A DNA stretch of 64,000 nucleotides from Parundibacterium terreum (GTDB lineage Bacteria; Pseudomonadota; Gammaproteobacteria; Burkholderiales; Burkholderiaceae_D). The position numbers were made by a program, and so were the translations under genes. Within the stretch, counting starts at the first letter, position 1. Each line of letters opens with the position of its first letter. Below, piece by piece: positions 40,819 to 50,758 of the stretch. The stretch is taken from NCBI RefSeq assembly GCF_014636315.1, contig NZ_BMED01000001.1, positions 434,316-498,315 on the forward strand. The letters are read 5' to 3'. A model generated the notes under the pieces. That model was given only the letters and a program-made list of their open reading frames with translations. It was not told the origin of the DNA and made no database searches.

Positions 40819-42459
40819 TCAGGATATCCTTAAGGTATTCGCGCGGCGAGCAGTTTGCGGTGCATGCGCTGCAGGCTGGGCAAGCGCACGGGCACCGAAG
40901 CCGCTTTGTGCATGCAGCTTGAACACGCTGATGGATTGGCCCAGTGCACTGGCCTGCTCTTCCATGCTCTCCGCCGCTGCCGCGGCCTGCTCGACCAGGG
41001 CTGCATTTTGCTGCGTCATCTGGTCCATATCGGTAATCGCCAGGTTGACCTGTTCTATGCCTGCGCTCTGCTCCTGGCTCGCCGCAGTAATCTCGGCCAT
41101 GATGTCGGCCACATGCTGTACGCTGCTCATGATCTCGTCCATGGTCTTGCCGGCCTGGTCCACCAGCTTGCTGCCGGCGTCAACCTGATCTACCGATTCT
41201 CCGATCAAAGTCTTGATTTCCTTGGCGGCGCTGGCGCTGCGCTGCGCCAGGTTACGCACTTCGGTTGCAACCACGGCAAAGCCACGGCCCTGCTCACCGG
41301 CGCGCGCGGCCTCCACTGCTGCATTCAAGGCCAGAATATTGGTCTGGAATGCAATACCGTCAATCACGCCAATGATGTCGACGATCTTGCGTGAGCTATC
41401 CTTGATGGTGCCCATCGTGGTCACTACCTGCCCTACTACCGCGCCACCCTTTACTGCCACTTCGCTGGCGGATACGACCAGTTGATTTGCCTGGCGCGCA
41501 TTGTCGGCATTCTGTTTCACGGTGCTGGTCAGCTCTTCCATCGAGCTGGCTGTTTCTTCCAGCGAGCTGGCCTGCGATTCAGTACGGGAGGACAGGTCCG
41601 CATTGCCGGAGGCAATCTCCTGCGACGCCACCGTAATAGTTTCAGTCGATGTACGCACACCGGATACCAGGTTGGACAGGTTGCTGTTCATGTCGCGCAG
41701 TGCATCCAGCAACTGTCCGGTTTCATCCTTGGTCTTGCTTTCAATCTCGGCTGTCAGGTCGCCTGCTGCGACTTGCCGCGCGACCTTCACAGCTTGCGCC
41801 AACGGACGGGTGATCGATGTGGTCAGCAGCCACGCGCAGACAACGACGAACAGTATCATCACGACAGCAAGCACGATCATCAGGTTGCGGCTGGCCTTGT
41901 AGATCTGCTGAATATCGCCGGCCTTCTCGTCAATCTGCCGGCGTTGCTCATTCAACAATTCCTGAATCTTGTCGCCGTAGGCTTTTGCAGCAGGGACAAA
42001 TTTCTGGTCCACAAGCTGAGCCGCTTCATCGGTCTTGCCGTCCTTTTTCAGATTGATGCCGGCATCGCGAGCAGCAAGATAGCCCTTGCGCAGCTCGCTC
42101 AGTTCACCCCATATCTGCTTTTCTTTCGGAGAAACGATATGCGGCTCGATTTTCTTTTGCAGCTCGCCGGACACGCGAGTGGACTCAGCTACTTCATCGG
42201 CAAAGAATGCCGCCAGCGTGGAGTCGCTGTTCTTCACGATGGCGAGGGTACGGCGTATGCCGGTATGCACATTGCGGTACCAGTCGCTGATCATGCGCTC
42301 CGACGCCAGCGGGTCATCCAACAGATCCTGGGTTTCATTGGCAACGGCGTTCAGGCGCGTAATGCCAATGAAGATAGCGGCTAAGGAACACAGCAAGACA
42401 ACAGCAAAGCCGAGGCTGAGGCGCTTCCCTATGTTCAGATTGGTGATGAAGTTAGGCAT
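40819..42459 (-). CDS. Methyl-accepting chemotaxis protein
   Basis: A 546-residue chemoreceptor. Membrane helix one (about residues 12-32) is followed by a four-helix-bundle ligand domain (about 33-188), membrane helix two ([20 protein letters not shown]), a HAMP domain (about 212-265) and a signalling domain with the tip [19 protein letters not shown] (about residues 380-398). The C-terminus lacks the NWETF-type pentapeptide. The ligand is unknown. No chemotaxis genes are adjacent. Confidence 0.93.
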   Translation of the reverse strand: MPNFITNLNIGKRLSLGFAVVLLCSLAAIFIGITRLNAVANETQDLLDDPLASERMISDWYRNVHTGIRRTLAIVKNSDSTLAAFFADEVAESTRVSGELQKKIEPHIVSPKEKQIWGELSELRKGYLAARDAGINLKKDGKTDEAAQLVDQKFVPAAKAYGDKIQELLNEQRRQIDEKAGDIQQIYKASRNLMIVLAVVMILFVVVCAWLLTTSITRPLAQAVKVARQVAAGDLTAEIESKTKDETGQLLDALRDMNSNLSNLVSGVRTSTETITVASQEIASGNADLSSRTESQASSLEETASSMEELTSTVKQNADNARQANQLVVSASEVAVKGGAVVGQVVTTMGTIKDSSRKIVDIIGVIDGIAFQTNILALNAAVEAARAGEQGRGFAVVATEVRNLAQRSASAAKEIKTLIGESVDQVDAGSKLVDQAGKTMDEIMSSVQHVADIMAEITAASQEQSAGIEQVNLAITDMDQMTQQNAALVEQAAAAAESMEEQASALGQSISVFKLHAQSGFGARALAQPAAHAPQTARRANTLRIS

Positions 42460-42923
42460 GAGATCCCTCTATACGTTTTTAGAATGATTGAATCTGCGTG
42501 CTGGCGGAGCATCGCAGCATAAACGAAGCATACCTTGATCTAGGCGACAAAATGTTGCCATATGTCAAATCCGCATGAAAAAAATAGAAATCACATATAA
42601 AGCGCGATCTGTCTTGAGCAGAAAGCAAGATGACAAAACCCCATAACTTTTTTACATAGCCGGCTTGCAAAAAGTCAGTCGCAGCCACGCTGGATTTATG
42701 AAAAGATTCATTTGCGTTTTAGGCAGGCAAGACGTCCTGAACCAGCGTTTTGTGCGCCAACAACGCTTGCAAACCGTGAAGCCGTGGTGACGCGGCAGAT
42801 CCGGTCCGACTCTTTTCGCATTTGGCTTGATGGAAAAATGAAGCGGCTCGGAAACGGATGCAAATGCAGCAAGGGGAGTAGCAAAGATGTGTACCTCCTT
42901 CTGTGATATTCCCTCCCGGTAGT
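42460..42923. other. Intergenic region upstream of chemoreceptor
   Basis: About 460 bases with no convincing ORF; it holds the minus-strand promoter of the chemoreceptor gene, but I could not identify a sigma-28 box. The small plus-strand reading frame near 42712-42906 has no coding character. Confidence 0.35.
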
Positions 42924-42957
42924 TTGCAAGTAGTTTTTAGTATTTGTATTTCCCAAG

Positions 42958-43023
42958 GTGTAACCCCTCATCTCTCCCCTCGATGGATGAGCCTTTGCAG
43001 GGCGCAATCGCGCCCTGTTTTTT
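42958..43023 (+). ncRNA. Candidate small RNA or transcription leader
   Basis: A TTGCAA (42924-42929) and a weak TATTTC -10 (42947-42952) precede a short transcript-like stretch. It has a CTCATC/GATGAG hairpin around a C/U-rich loop, then a perfect terminator stem CAGGGCGC/GCGCCCTG with an AATC loop (42998-43017) and six T. No plus-strand gene lies upstream of this terminator. It could be a stand-alone sRNA or an attenuator leader of the downstream acyltransferase gene. Confidence 0.45.
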
Positions 43024-43123
43024 CGTCTGGTTTGCCAATAAAACAATATCCAAACGCCAGCCCAGCGACGTCGTGCTTCATTGACATGACGGGCATGGCG
43101 ATAAAGCTTACGGAGCGAGACCC

Positions 43124-44311
43124 ATGGCAGCAATCCCCGCTACATTTGGCACACCCGCCATACCCGATATTAGGCGGCTCGTATCGCTTGACGCCTTCCG
43201 CGGCTTTACGATCGCCAGCATGCTGCTGGTCAATAATCCAGGCGACTGGAACCATGTCTATGCTCAGCTAGACCATGCGGAATGGGCAGGCTGGACTTTT
43301 ACAGACTGGATTTTTCCGTTTTTCCTGTTTATCGGCGGCATCGCCATGAGCCTGTCTCTAGGCCAAAGGGCAGCGGCAGGCGCAGACAAACCGGCGCTGC
43401 TGCGGCAACTAGCAAAGCGCGCTGCGTTGATATTCCTGATCGGCCTGGCGTTGAATATGATTCCGCATTTTGATTTTTCCATCGTGCGCATACCGGGGGT
43501 GCTGCAGCGTATTGCCTTGTGTACGTTACTGGCTGCCCCTATCGTGTTGTACTTCAACTGGAAACAGCAATGCATATGGATACTTGCGCTGCTGGGCACC
43601 TATACGATCATCATGCTCAAAGTTCCGGTGCCTGACCTGGACGGGGTCTGGAGCGCGGGCGTGCTGGAACCGGGCCGCGATGCCGGTGCCTACCTGGACC
43701 GGCTGCTGCTGAGCGGCCATTTGTGGCGCAAGGTCAAGACCTGGGATCCTGAGGGCCTGCTGAGCACCCTGCCCGCCTTGTGCAGCCTGCTGTTTGGCGT
43801 ACTCACCGGGCATTTGCTCGGCAGCGGCTCCAGCCGCCAGCAAAAAACAGCGTGGATGGTGCTGGCCGGGCTGGGCTGCCTGATACTGGGCTCCCTGCTG
43901 GACACACTGTTGATGCCCATCATCAAGAGCCTGTGGACCACGTCTTATTGCATCTTCATGACAGGTTGCGGGTTGCTGCTGTTTTCAGCTTTTTATTATT
44001 TGCTGGATGGGAATGGATCCAAGTGGCCACGCCGGCTGGCACAAAGACTGTCCGCCCCTTTCATTATTTATGGCATGAATGCGCTATTCCTGTTTGCGCT
44101 GTCCGGTGTCATCGCCAGACTGCTGGGCATCATAAAAATTGCGCAGCCCGACGCTACGCTGTTATCCTTGCAAGCCGTTCTGTATGCGCCCATCAAAGAC
44201 CTTCCGGTCGCGCCGGTGAATGCCTCGCTGATTTTCGCCCTGTTGTTCAATCTGGCGATGTTCAGTGTGGCCTGGCTGATGTGGCGCAAGCGCTGGTTTG
44301 TCAAAGTATGA
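43124..44311 (+). CDS. NagX/heparan-alpha-glucosaminide acetyltransferase-like membrane protein
   Basis: A 395-residue membrane protein with about ten helices. The start RRLVSLDAFRGFTIASMLLVNNPGDWNHVYAQLDHAEWAGWTFTDWIFPFFLFIGG (residues about 14-70) is the hallmark of the DUF5009/HGSNAT-like family. These proteins move acetyl groups across the membrane onto glucosamine sugars or serve amino-sugar use (NagX). The stop overlaps the start of the next gene (ATGA), which encodes a glycoside hydrolase lipoprotein, so they act together, probably on cell-wall-type amino sugars. Confidence 0.88.
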   Translation: MAAIPATFGTPAIPDIRRLVSLDAFRGFTIASMLLVNNPGDWNHVYAQLDHAEWAGWTFTDWIFPFFLFIGGIAMSLSLGQRAAAGADKPALLRQLAKRAALIFLIGLALNMIPHFDFSIVRIPGVLQRIALCTLLAAPIVLYFNWKQQCIWILALLGTYTIIMLKVPVPDLDGVWSAGVLEPGRDAGAYLDRLLLSGHLWRKVKTWDPEGLLSTLPALCSLLFGVLTGHLLGSGSSRQQKTAWMVLAGLGCLILGSLLDTLLMPIIKSLWTTSYCIFMTGCGLLLFSAFYYLLDGNGSKWPRRLAQRLSAPFIIYGMNALFLFALSGVIARLLGIIKIAQPDATLLSLQAVLYAPIKDLPVAPVNASLIFALLFNLAMFSVAWLMWRKRWFVKV

Positions 44312-45960
44312 ATGAAAAATTAACAAGAAAAAATCTTCTCCCTAATACTGCTGCCGCACTCCGGCTGGGCCTGTTTGCTTTAATACTGGCCTTGTTCGGC
44401 GGCTGCGCCGGCGATAAAGTCCCCCAACCCGCGCCGAAGCCCGCACCAGTGGTGACGGCAGCAGGCAGCGCATCCACGGTTACCGCAGCTCCCGCACCAC
44501 CGGTATTCGACCCGCACAAACCGCCACCGGCGCCGCGTGAGTTTCGCGCAGCCTGGGTGGCCAGCGTTGGCAATATAGACTGGCCCAGCCGCAAGGACTT
44601 GAGCGTAGCGCAGCAGCAGGCGGAAATCATCGCCATCCTGGACACTGCGAAGTCCATGCGCCTGAACGCCATCGTGCTGCAAGTACGCCCTGCGGCCGAT
44701 GCGCTCTACCCCTCCAGCCTGGAACCCTGGTCCGAATACCTGACCGGTGAGCAAGGCAGGCCGCCCAAGCCCTTCTATGATCCTTTGAAGATGTGGATAG
44801 ATGAAGCGCATCAGCGCGGGCTGGAGCTGCATGCATGGTTCAATCCCTACCGCGCCCGCACGCTGGCAACGGCGAAGTCTGCGGCGCATGCCGGCCATGT
44901 CAGCAAACAGCAGCCGGCCATCGTCAAGCTGTATGGCGACATGCAATGGATGGATCCCGGCGAGCCGCAAGCCGCCAAACAAACCCTGGCCGTGATTGCC
45001 GACGTGCTGCGCCGTTATGACGTCGACGGCATTCATATAGATGATTACTTTTATCCGTACCCAATCAATGATACCAAGGGCAAGGAGCTGGATTTTCCAG
45101 ATGATGCGTCGTGGCAGCACTATCTGAAAGAAGGCGGCAAACTCGCGCGTGCCGACTGGCGCCGGCAGAATGTCGACAAACTGATTGAGCAGCTTCATAC
45201 GCTGATCCACAAGGAAAAGATCTGGGTGAAATTTGGCATCAGTCCGTTTGGCATAGGCCGGCCGGATCGCCTGCCGCCCGGCATCGCCGGCTTTAGCCAA
45301 TATGACAAGCTGTATGCCGATGTCGAGTTATGGCTGCAAAACGGCTGGCTGGACTATCTGGCGCCGCAATTGTACTGGCCGATAGACCAGGCCCCGCAAG
45401 CCTATAAGACCCTGCTGGACTATTGGGTAGCGCAAAACACCCTTGGCAGGCATATATGGGCAGGCTTATATACGGGTCGCATCACCGACAGCGAGCAATC
45501 CTGGCAGCCGCAGGAAATCCTGAACCAGATCAGCGCCACGCGTGAAAAGCCGGGAGCCGGCGGCAACCTGCATTTCAGCATGACAGCACTGATGCAGGAC
45601 AGGAAGGGCATACGCGATCTGCTGCAGCGGGGGCCCTACCAGCAAGCCGCACTGGTGCCGGCCACGCCCTGGCTGGGCAGCGCAGCACCGACTGTCCCCG
45701 TGCTGGTACTGGATCGCGAAAACAAGTCGGCAAATACGGCACCAACTGCCAGTCTAAGCGCCCAGGCCGACGCCAACACGGTATCGCTGGCGATCTGGAA
45801 GCGCTATGGCAAGCAATGGTACTTTTCGGTGCAAACGGCTGCAAATCCCAAGATAAGCATCGCTGACGATCCCGCTTATGGTGCACTGCAAGAAATACAG
45901 GTATCGGCAGTGGACCGGCTCGGCAATGAAAGCGCCCGCGCATCACATGAATTCCGCTAG
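44308..45960 (+). CDS. GHL10-family glycoside hydrolase lipoprotein (DUF187)
   Basis: A 550-residue lipoprotein: signal LRLGLFALILALFGGCAGD with lipobox Cys near residue 33, then a Pro/Ala linker. The domain EFRAAWVASVGNIDWPSRKDLSVAQQQAEII (about residues 78-108) starts the GHL10/PF02638 TIM barrel; later LELHAWFNPYRA, VDGIHIDDYFYPYPI and FGISPFGIGRPDRLPPG are typical. Some relatives act on peptidoglycan glycan strands. Start ATG 44308 overlaps the acyltransferase stop. The reading frame continues far upstream, but the ATGA overlap and signal peptide fix this start. Confidence 0.92.
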   Translation: MNEKLTRKNLLPNTAAALRLGLFALILALFGGCAGDKVPQPAPKPAPVVTAAGSASTVTAAPAPPVFDPHKPPPAPREFRAAWVASVGNIDWPSRKDLSVAQQQAEIIAILDTAKSMRLNAIVLQVRPAADALYPSSLEPWSEYLTGEQGRPPKPFYDPLKMWIDEAHQRGLELHAWFNPYRARTLATAKSAAHAGHVSKQQPAIVKLYGDMQWMDPGEPQAAKQTLAVIADVLRRYDVDGIHIDDYFYPYPINDTKGKELDFPDDASWQHYLKEGGKLARADWRRQNVDKLIEQLHTLIHKEKIWVKFGISPFGIGRPDRLPPGIAGFSQYDKLYADVELWLQNGWLDYLAPQLYWPIDQAPQAYKTLLDYWVAQNTLGRHIWAGLYTGRITDSEQSWQPQEILNQISATREKPGAGGNLHFSMTALMQDRKGIRDLLQRGPYQQAALVPATPWLGSAAPTVPVLVLDRENKSANTAPTASLSAQADANTVSLAIWKRYGKQWYFSVQTAANPKISIADDPAYGALQEIQVSAVDRLGNESARASHEFR

Positions 45961-46380
45961 GGCCGCAAATTTTGCGTCGTCCATAAACACTGCGGCAAGT
46001 GTGGTTTTTCAGCACTTGGCGGCCAGGTTTACCGCCTGCCGCGCAAGCTGAAACAGCATCCAAATAAGACCCCTATAGTCTTGACAACGGTTACTGGCAA
46101 TGCCCGGAGCGAGGTGCCCGCCAGCCCTATATCTTTTAGTTATCGATTGGGGCACTTTTTTCATTTGTCACATGCCGAGCACAGACCCTAGTCTGCATTT
46201 CGGTGTAAACCATTTGCAGCAAATACGAGCCGACAGGCGAGCAACAAGCATAAGTAGTCAAGCATTTATAAAAAAAGGTCGAAGCAAACCCGCTGCTTGC
46301 GGTGCACCAATTTGCACCAATAACGGCACAAGTTTGCAAGTACCCCCGGACTAAGGTAGTAATTCAATGGAGAGTCAACC
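45961..46380. other. Leader region of TonB receptor gene
   Basis: About 420 bases without a gene. A short direct repeat TTGCACCAAT-type sequence (about 46304-46322) and several A/T tracts lie near the receptor start. No riboswitch with recognisable consensus was found. Confidence 0.4.
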
Positions 46381-49122
46381 GTGAAATTAAAGAAAATTGC
46401 CCAATGTATTGCCCTGATCGGTGTATCCAGCACCGTATTCGCCCAGGAGCAGCAAGCAGAGCCGCAAAGAGTTGAAATTACAGGGAGTAGTATCAAACGT
46501 ATCGCCAAGGAAGGAGCCTTGCCGGTTCAAGTCATTTCCAAGAGCGACATCGAACGCCAGGGCATCACCAGCGCCGAACAATTGATGCGCGTGATTTCCG
46601 CCAATGGCACCGGCACCAACAATATGACTTCCGGTAACAACGTGTTCGGTGCAGATGCAGACCGTCTGGTCGGCGGCGCGGCTTTTGCTTCGTTGCGCGG
46701 TCTTGGCCCATCCAGCACACTGGTACTGTTGAACGGCCGCCGCGTTTCTGCGCATGGCACCAGCGGTAAATCGGTCGATCTGAACTCCATTCCTATCGCT
46801 GCTGTAGAACGCATCGAAATCCTGAAAGATGGCGCTTCGGCGATATACGGTACCGATGCAATCGGCGGCGTAATCAACTTCATCTTGAAGACCAATTACA
46901 CCGGTGCAGAAATCTCGGCCGACACCAATGTCACGCAAGAGGGCGGCGGTAATACGCGCCGTGCCTCACTGCTGGTCGGCAAGGGCACCCTGGACAAGGA
47001 AGGCTACAACGTCATGGCCAGCCTGTCTCTGGACAAGTCGGACATCCTGCGCTCCCAGCAACGCGACTTTGCACGCGGCTACCAGCCTAACCGTGGCTTG
47101 TCTCCGGATACTACCGGCACACCATATGCGAATCAGTTGAGCGGCGCCGGCACGGCATTGGGCACCGGTTTCAAACTGCCAGGCGATCCTAACTCCTATC
47201 TGCAGGCCAGCCTGCTGAGCCTGACCGGCAAGTGCGACACCATCCCTGGCATGTCCCAGTATGACGCAGCATTGTGGAAGAACTCCACTTCCATCCTGCG
47301 CTCCACCTACTCCTGTGCTTACGACTACGGCGGTGACTACGTGATGCAGCAGCCTGTCGAGCACGCCAACCTGGTGTCGCGAGGCACGATACAGATCAAT
47401 GCGGATACCAAGGCCTTTGTCGAGCTGACGGCATCACGCGCAAAATCCAAGGCGGAGTTGACGCCTCTGCAAATATCCACCAGCATCGCCAACAAGAACG
47501 TGTACCCTGTCGGCGGTCCTTACTATCAGGATTTGTCAGCATATATTCCTAGCTTCGACAACACCAAGCCTATCGCCTACAAGTGGCGTGCCAGCGACCT
47601 GGGCAACCGCACTCAGGAAACAACTTCCGATAACAGCCGCCTGCTGCTGGGCCTGGAAGGCGTCGTGTTTGGCAAGTGGGACTACAAGCTCGGCGTATCG
47701 ACCGCGCGCGCCAAGGCGGACACCACGCTCATCGACGGCTATGCATACACAGACAAGCTGTATGCAGCGCTGGCAAGCGGCATCATCAACCCTTGGGTAG
47801 CTCCTGGCCAATCGCAGTCCCCTGCAGCCATGGCATTGCTGAACTCCACCAAGGCCCATGTGGACCTGCAAGGCGGCACCACCAAGCTGACCCAGGCAGA
47901 CGGCAATATCTCCGGCGAGCTGTTCCAGTTGCCGGCAGGTGCGGTCAGCGTAGCGACGGGTTTCGACCTGCGCCGCGAATCCTATGAATTTGCACAGGGC
48001 GTGGATGCCACCACTATCCTGCTGGCTCCGGGCAACGCCAACCTGCCTAGCGTCAGCCGTGACATCAAGGCGGTGTACGCAGAAACCATCGTGCCTATCA
48101 CCAAGAATCTGGAGTTGACGGCTGCTGTACGCCATGACCAGTACAGCCAGATTGGCGGCACCACCAATCCTAAACTGGCGTTCCGCTACCAGCCACATGA
48201 AGCGATTGTGTTCCGCGGCTCCGTCAATTCCGGCTTCCTGGCGCCTAGCTTCCAGCAATTGTATTCCGGTCAGTTGACCCAGGAATTGCCGAATGGCGCG
48301 GACGATCCTGTTCAATGCCCTTTGCATCCTGGCGATCCTAATTACTGCTCGCTGAAACTGGACTACAAAACCGGCGGCAATGCCAAGCTGAAGCCTGAAA
48401 CTTCCAAGCAAGGCAGTATCGGTTTTGTCGTGTCGCCAATGAAAGGCCTGACCGGCTCGCTGGATATCTGGGAAATCCGTTCCAAGGACCGCATCCTGAA
48501 CCGTACAGTGACCCAGGTATTGGCGAACTACCAGTCGCTGCTGGACAATATCGTGCGCAATCCAGACGGCACGATCAACTATATCCAGGCCGGCTGGATC
48601 AATGCGGCAGGCAGCCAAACTCGCGGCGCCGACCTGAGCCTGCACTACGATACAGAGTTCAGCACAGGCAAGTGGAGCTTCGCACTGGATGGCACCTACA
48701 CCAACAGCTTCAAGTACCACGAATTTGAAAACCAGCCTTACCAGGAACTGGTCGGCAATTTCGGTACCAGCGACCTGTACCTGCGCTGGAAGCATAATGC
48801 CTCCATCACATGGTCTCGTGGTCCATGGAGCGTGATGGGTACGCAATTGTATGCATCCGGCTACAAGGATCAACTGCCTAAGGGTGACATCCCTCCGGGC
48901 TTCAATCCTTATGTTGATGCGTACATCACTTATGGCCTGTCTGCCACCTACACCGGCTTTAAAAACTGGACTATCACCGGCGGCATCCAGAATGTGTTCA
49001 ACACCGACCCTCCATTCACTGCCCACAATGTGGATGATGTGGTCGGTGCCGGCTGGGATCCACGCGTAGCGGATCCACGCGGCCGTGCTTTCACGCTGAA
49101 CGTGAACTACAAGTTCAACTGA
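46381..49122 (+). CDS. TonB-dependent receptor
   Basis: A 913-residue outer-membrane receptor beginning at GTG 46381. Signal peptide MKLKKIAQCIALIGVSSTVFA-QE, then RVEITGSSIKR, a TonB-box-like region typical of the Caulobacter/Xanthomonas-type receptors. The plug spans about residues 45-165 (AFASLRGLGPSSTLVLLNGRR and DGASAIYGTDAIGGVINFI) and the barrel covers the rest, ending NVNYKFN. The size and motifs fit uptake of a plant- or polymer-derived oligomer rather than a simple siderophore, but nothing near it names the substrate. Strong terminator follows. Confidence 0.93.
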   Translation: MKLKKIAQCIALIGVSSTVFAQEQQAEPQRVEITGSSIKRIAKEGALPVQVISKSDIERQGITSAEQLMRVISANGTGTNNMTSGNNVFGADADRLVGGAAFASLRGLGPSSTLVLLNGRRVSAHGTSGKSVDLNSIPIAAVERIEILKDGASAIYGTDAIGGVINFILKTNYTGAEISADTNVTQEGGGNTRRASLLVGKGTLDKEGYNVMASLSLDKSDILRSQQRDFARGYQPNRGLSPDTTGTPYANQLSGAGTALGTGFKLPGDPNSYLQASLLSLTGKCDTIPGMSQYDAALWKNSTSILRSTYSCAYDYGGDYVMQQPVEHANLVSRGTIQINADTKAFVELTASRAKSKAELTPLQISTSIANKNVYPVGGPYYQDLSAYIPSFDNTKPIAYKWRASDLGNRTQETTSDNSRLLLGLEGVVFGKWDYKLGVSTARAKADTTLIDGYAYTDKLYAALASGIINPWVAPGQSQSPAAMALLNSTKAHVDLQGGTTKLTQADGNISGELFQLPAGAVSVATGFDLRRESYEFAQGVDATTILLAPGNANLPSVSRDIKAVYAETIVPITKNLELTAAVRHDQYSQIGGTTNPKLAFRYQPHEAIVFRGSVNSGFLAPSFQQLYSGQLTQELPNGADDPVQCPLHPGDPNYCSLKLDYKTGGNAKLKPETSKQGSIGFVVSPMKGLTGSLDIWEIRSKDRILNRTVTQVLANYQSLLDNIVRNPDGTINYIQAGWINAAGSQTRGADLSLHYDTEFSTGKWSFALDGTYTNSFKYHEFENQPYQELVGNFGTSDLYLRWKHNASITWSRGPWSVMGTQLYASGYKDQLPKGDIPPGFNPYVDAYITYGLSATYTGFKNWTITGGIQNVFNTDPPFTAHNVDDVVGAGWDPRVADPRGRAFTLNVNYKFN

Positions 49123-49142
49123 TCAGGCTTGGCTGAAACAAA

Positions 49143-49178
49143 AATCCCCGGTCGCCTCACGGTGACCGGGGATTTTTT
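49143..49178 (+). terminator. Rho-independent terminator of TonB receptor gene
   Basis: Eleven-pair stem AATCCCCGGTC/GACCGGGGATT plus inner CC/GG, TCAC loop, then six T. Confidence 0.92.
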
Positions 49179-49210
49179 ATTGCCTGACTGTTTTTTTGTC
49201 TACGAACAGC

Positions 49211-49726
49211 CTAGCTGATCTGGTCCATGTCGTCCGGCAAACCGAACGCATCGGCATAGGTCAGGTGATCATCGAAGCTGCTGACGCGGGACAACTGCTT
49301 GCCCTCGCGGAACACCAGTTGCAGGCCATGTTCATGATCCCAGTCGCAATCGGCAACCACTTGCACATACACTTTACGATCGCCGCGCTGGCGACGGCAT
49401 ACGCGCACCTCTTCCGGCCGCACATGGGGCCAGGTCTGGTCTTCAGTGCGAATTTCGCAGGCTGGCTTTTCCGGCACTATTGCTGCGGCGGCACTGCGAT
49501 AGGCTTCCAGCAGATGCGGTGCCGCCTTCGCCTGTTCAGACTTGTTCTTGGCAAGAAAACTGGCTACAGCACTGGCAAACTCTTCCGGATGTGCGTCATC
49601 CTCCATGCCTTCCAGCACAAACTCCAGCTCTATACCGCCCAGGTAAGGAACAGCGACCGGTGCGCTGATCAACCAGTCGTCCAGCTCTTCGTCTTTTGTC
49701 AATGCGCCCAGTTGTTCTATCAGCAT
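49211..49726 (-). CDS. DUF6985-like hypothetical protein
   Basis: A 171-residue soluble acidic protein. It has the pattern of the DUF6985/DUF2262-like group: an N-terminal DDWLISAPVAVPYLGGIELEFVLEG (about residues 16-40), a central helical part, and a WPHVRPEEVRVCRRQRGDRKVYVQVVADCDWDHEHGLQLVFREG (about 98-141) segment of strands. A GAGGAAAA ribosome site supports the ATG. The family assignment is tentative and the function unknown. Confidence 0.6.
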   Translation of the reverse strand: MLIEQLGALTKDEELDDWLISAPVAVPYLGGIELEFVLEGMEDDAHPEEFASAVASFLAKNKSEQAKAAPHLLEAYRSAAAAIVPEKPACEIRTEDQTWPHVRPEEVRVCRRQRGDRKVYVQVVADCDWDHEHGLQLVFREGKQLSRVSSFDDHLTYADAFGLPDDMDQIS

Positions 49727-49800
49727 GTGTTTTCCTCGCCATCAAGGCAGTCTTCAATGGCGGGATTATAGCCGACAAGGGCAGTGAAACTTGGTAAAGC

Positions 49801-50640
49801 TTAGCGAAAACCGCGCACCGGAAGGCTGGAGTCTCGCTGTATCCAGTTTTTAGCGGAATATTCGGTACGGCCATCCGTTGCATGCAAGGTATAGGCGTGG
49901 CGCGATACTGGCGAGCGGTTGGGAGCGCTGTAATGCGGCAGCAAGCCATGGAAACACACCAGGCTGCCGGCTTTTACTTCCAGCGGTATCGCAGTGCTGT
50001 CGTCCGGCCAGGGCATGGCATCCAGTTTTTCCACCCTCACCTTGTCGCCCTCGCGGATGAAGCGTTCGCGCAGGGGGCTGCGATGTCCGCCCGGCTCTGC
50101 CCACATGCAACCATTGTCCAGCGTGGCATCCTCCAGCGCAAACCAGAAAGTGGTGACACTGATCGGCGTACTGTCAAAGTAGGTCGCATCCTGATGCCAG
50201 CGCACCTCGCCGCCTATGCCCGGCTGCTTGAAGATATACATCGACTGCCAGATCTGCGCATCAGCCAGTCCCAGGTCTTCCGCTACGGCTGCCAGCCTGG
50301 GGTCGCGTGAAAAGGCGATGAATACAGGATCCAGGTCATGCAAGGCATGGCCTATCTTGTTGATCGACAAGGATTTATCCTGGCGCAACTGGCCATCCGG
50401 GCCGAAGGCCTCTTCTTCAAAGAAGCAGCGTATCTTGTCGGCAGAGCCGAGAAAGTAATCGTCGGTGGTTTTTTCCTGGTCTTGCGTTGTAAAGATGGAC
50501 ACGCTTTCTGCAGGGTCGAAAGCATCGACGATCTGCGCCGCCCTCTCGCGCAATGCCGCTATCTGTTCTGCACTCTTGAAATCAGGCAGTACCAGATAGC
50601 CTTCACGGACATAGTGTTCTTTTTGCGCGGGGGTGAGCAT
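49801..50640 (-). CDS. Phytanoyl-CoA dioxygenase (PhyH)-family protein
   Basis: A 279-residue Fe(II)/2-oxoglutarate-dependent oxygenase-like protein. I choose ATG 50640 (CGGAG eight bases upstream), shorter than the reading frame that begins at 50760. The iron-binding motif is WHQDATYFDS (His about 149, Asp about 151), and the distal His lies in CFHGLLPHYSAPNRSPVSRHAY, with an Arg for 2-oxoglutarate. It is divergent from a LysR gene, the likely regulator. Substrate unknown. Confidence 0.87.
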   Translation of the reverse strand: MLTPAQKEHYVREGYLVLPDFKSAEQIAALRERAAQIVDAFDPAESVSIFTTQDQEKTTDDYFLGSADKIRCFFEEEAFGPDGQLRQDKSLSINKIGHALHDLDPVFIAFSRDPRLAAVAEDLGLADAQIWQSMYIFKQPGIGGEVRWHQDATYFDSTPISVTTFWFALEDATLDNGCMWAEPGGHRSPLRERFIREGDKVRVEKLDAMPWPDDSTAIPLEVKAGSLVCFHGLLPHYSAPNRSPVSRHAYTLHATDGRTEYSAKNWIQRDSSLPVRGFR

Positions 50641-50758
50641 GCGATTTACTCCGGATGGCATATAAAAGTGAGATGCTGTTATTGTAGGCAGCAAGCACCG
50701 AGGCCAGCAACTCGCCATATGATTGACACACTGTCTTCGTTTAATTGACAATGGCTTC

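Noticed and set aside
43780-44307. Long plus-strand frame extending the GHL10 gene upstream
   Set aside because: It overlaps the acyltransferase gene in another frame; the ATGA overlap and signal peptide place the true start at 44308.
47536-49026. 496-residue minus-strand ORF opposite the TonB receptor
   Set aside because: It is the shadow of a highly biased coding strand; its translation has no recognisable domain and the plus-strand receptor is certain.
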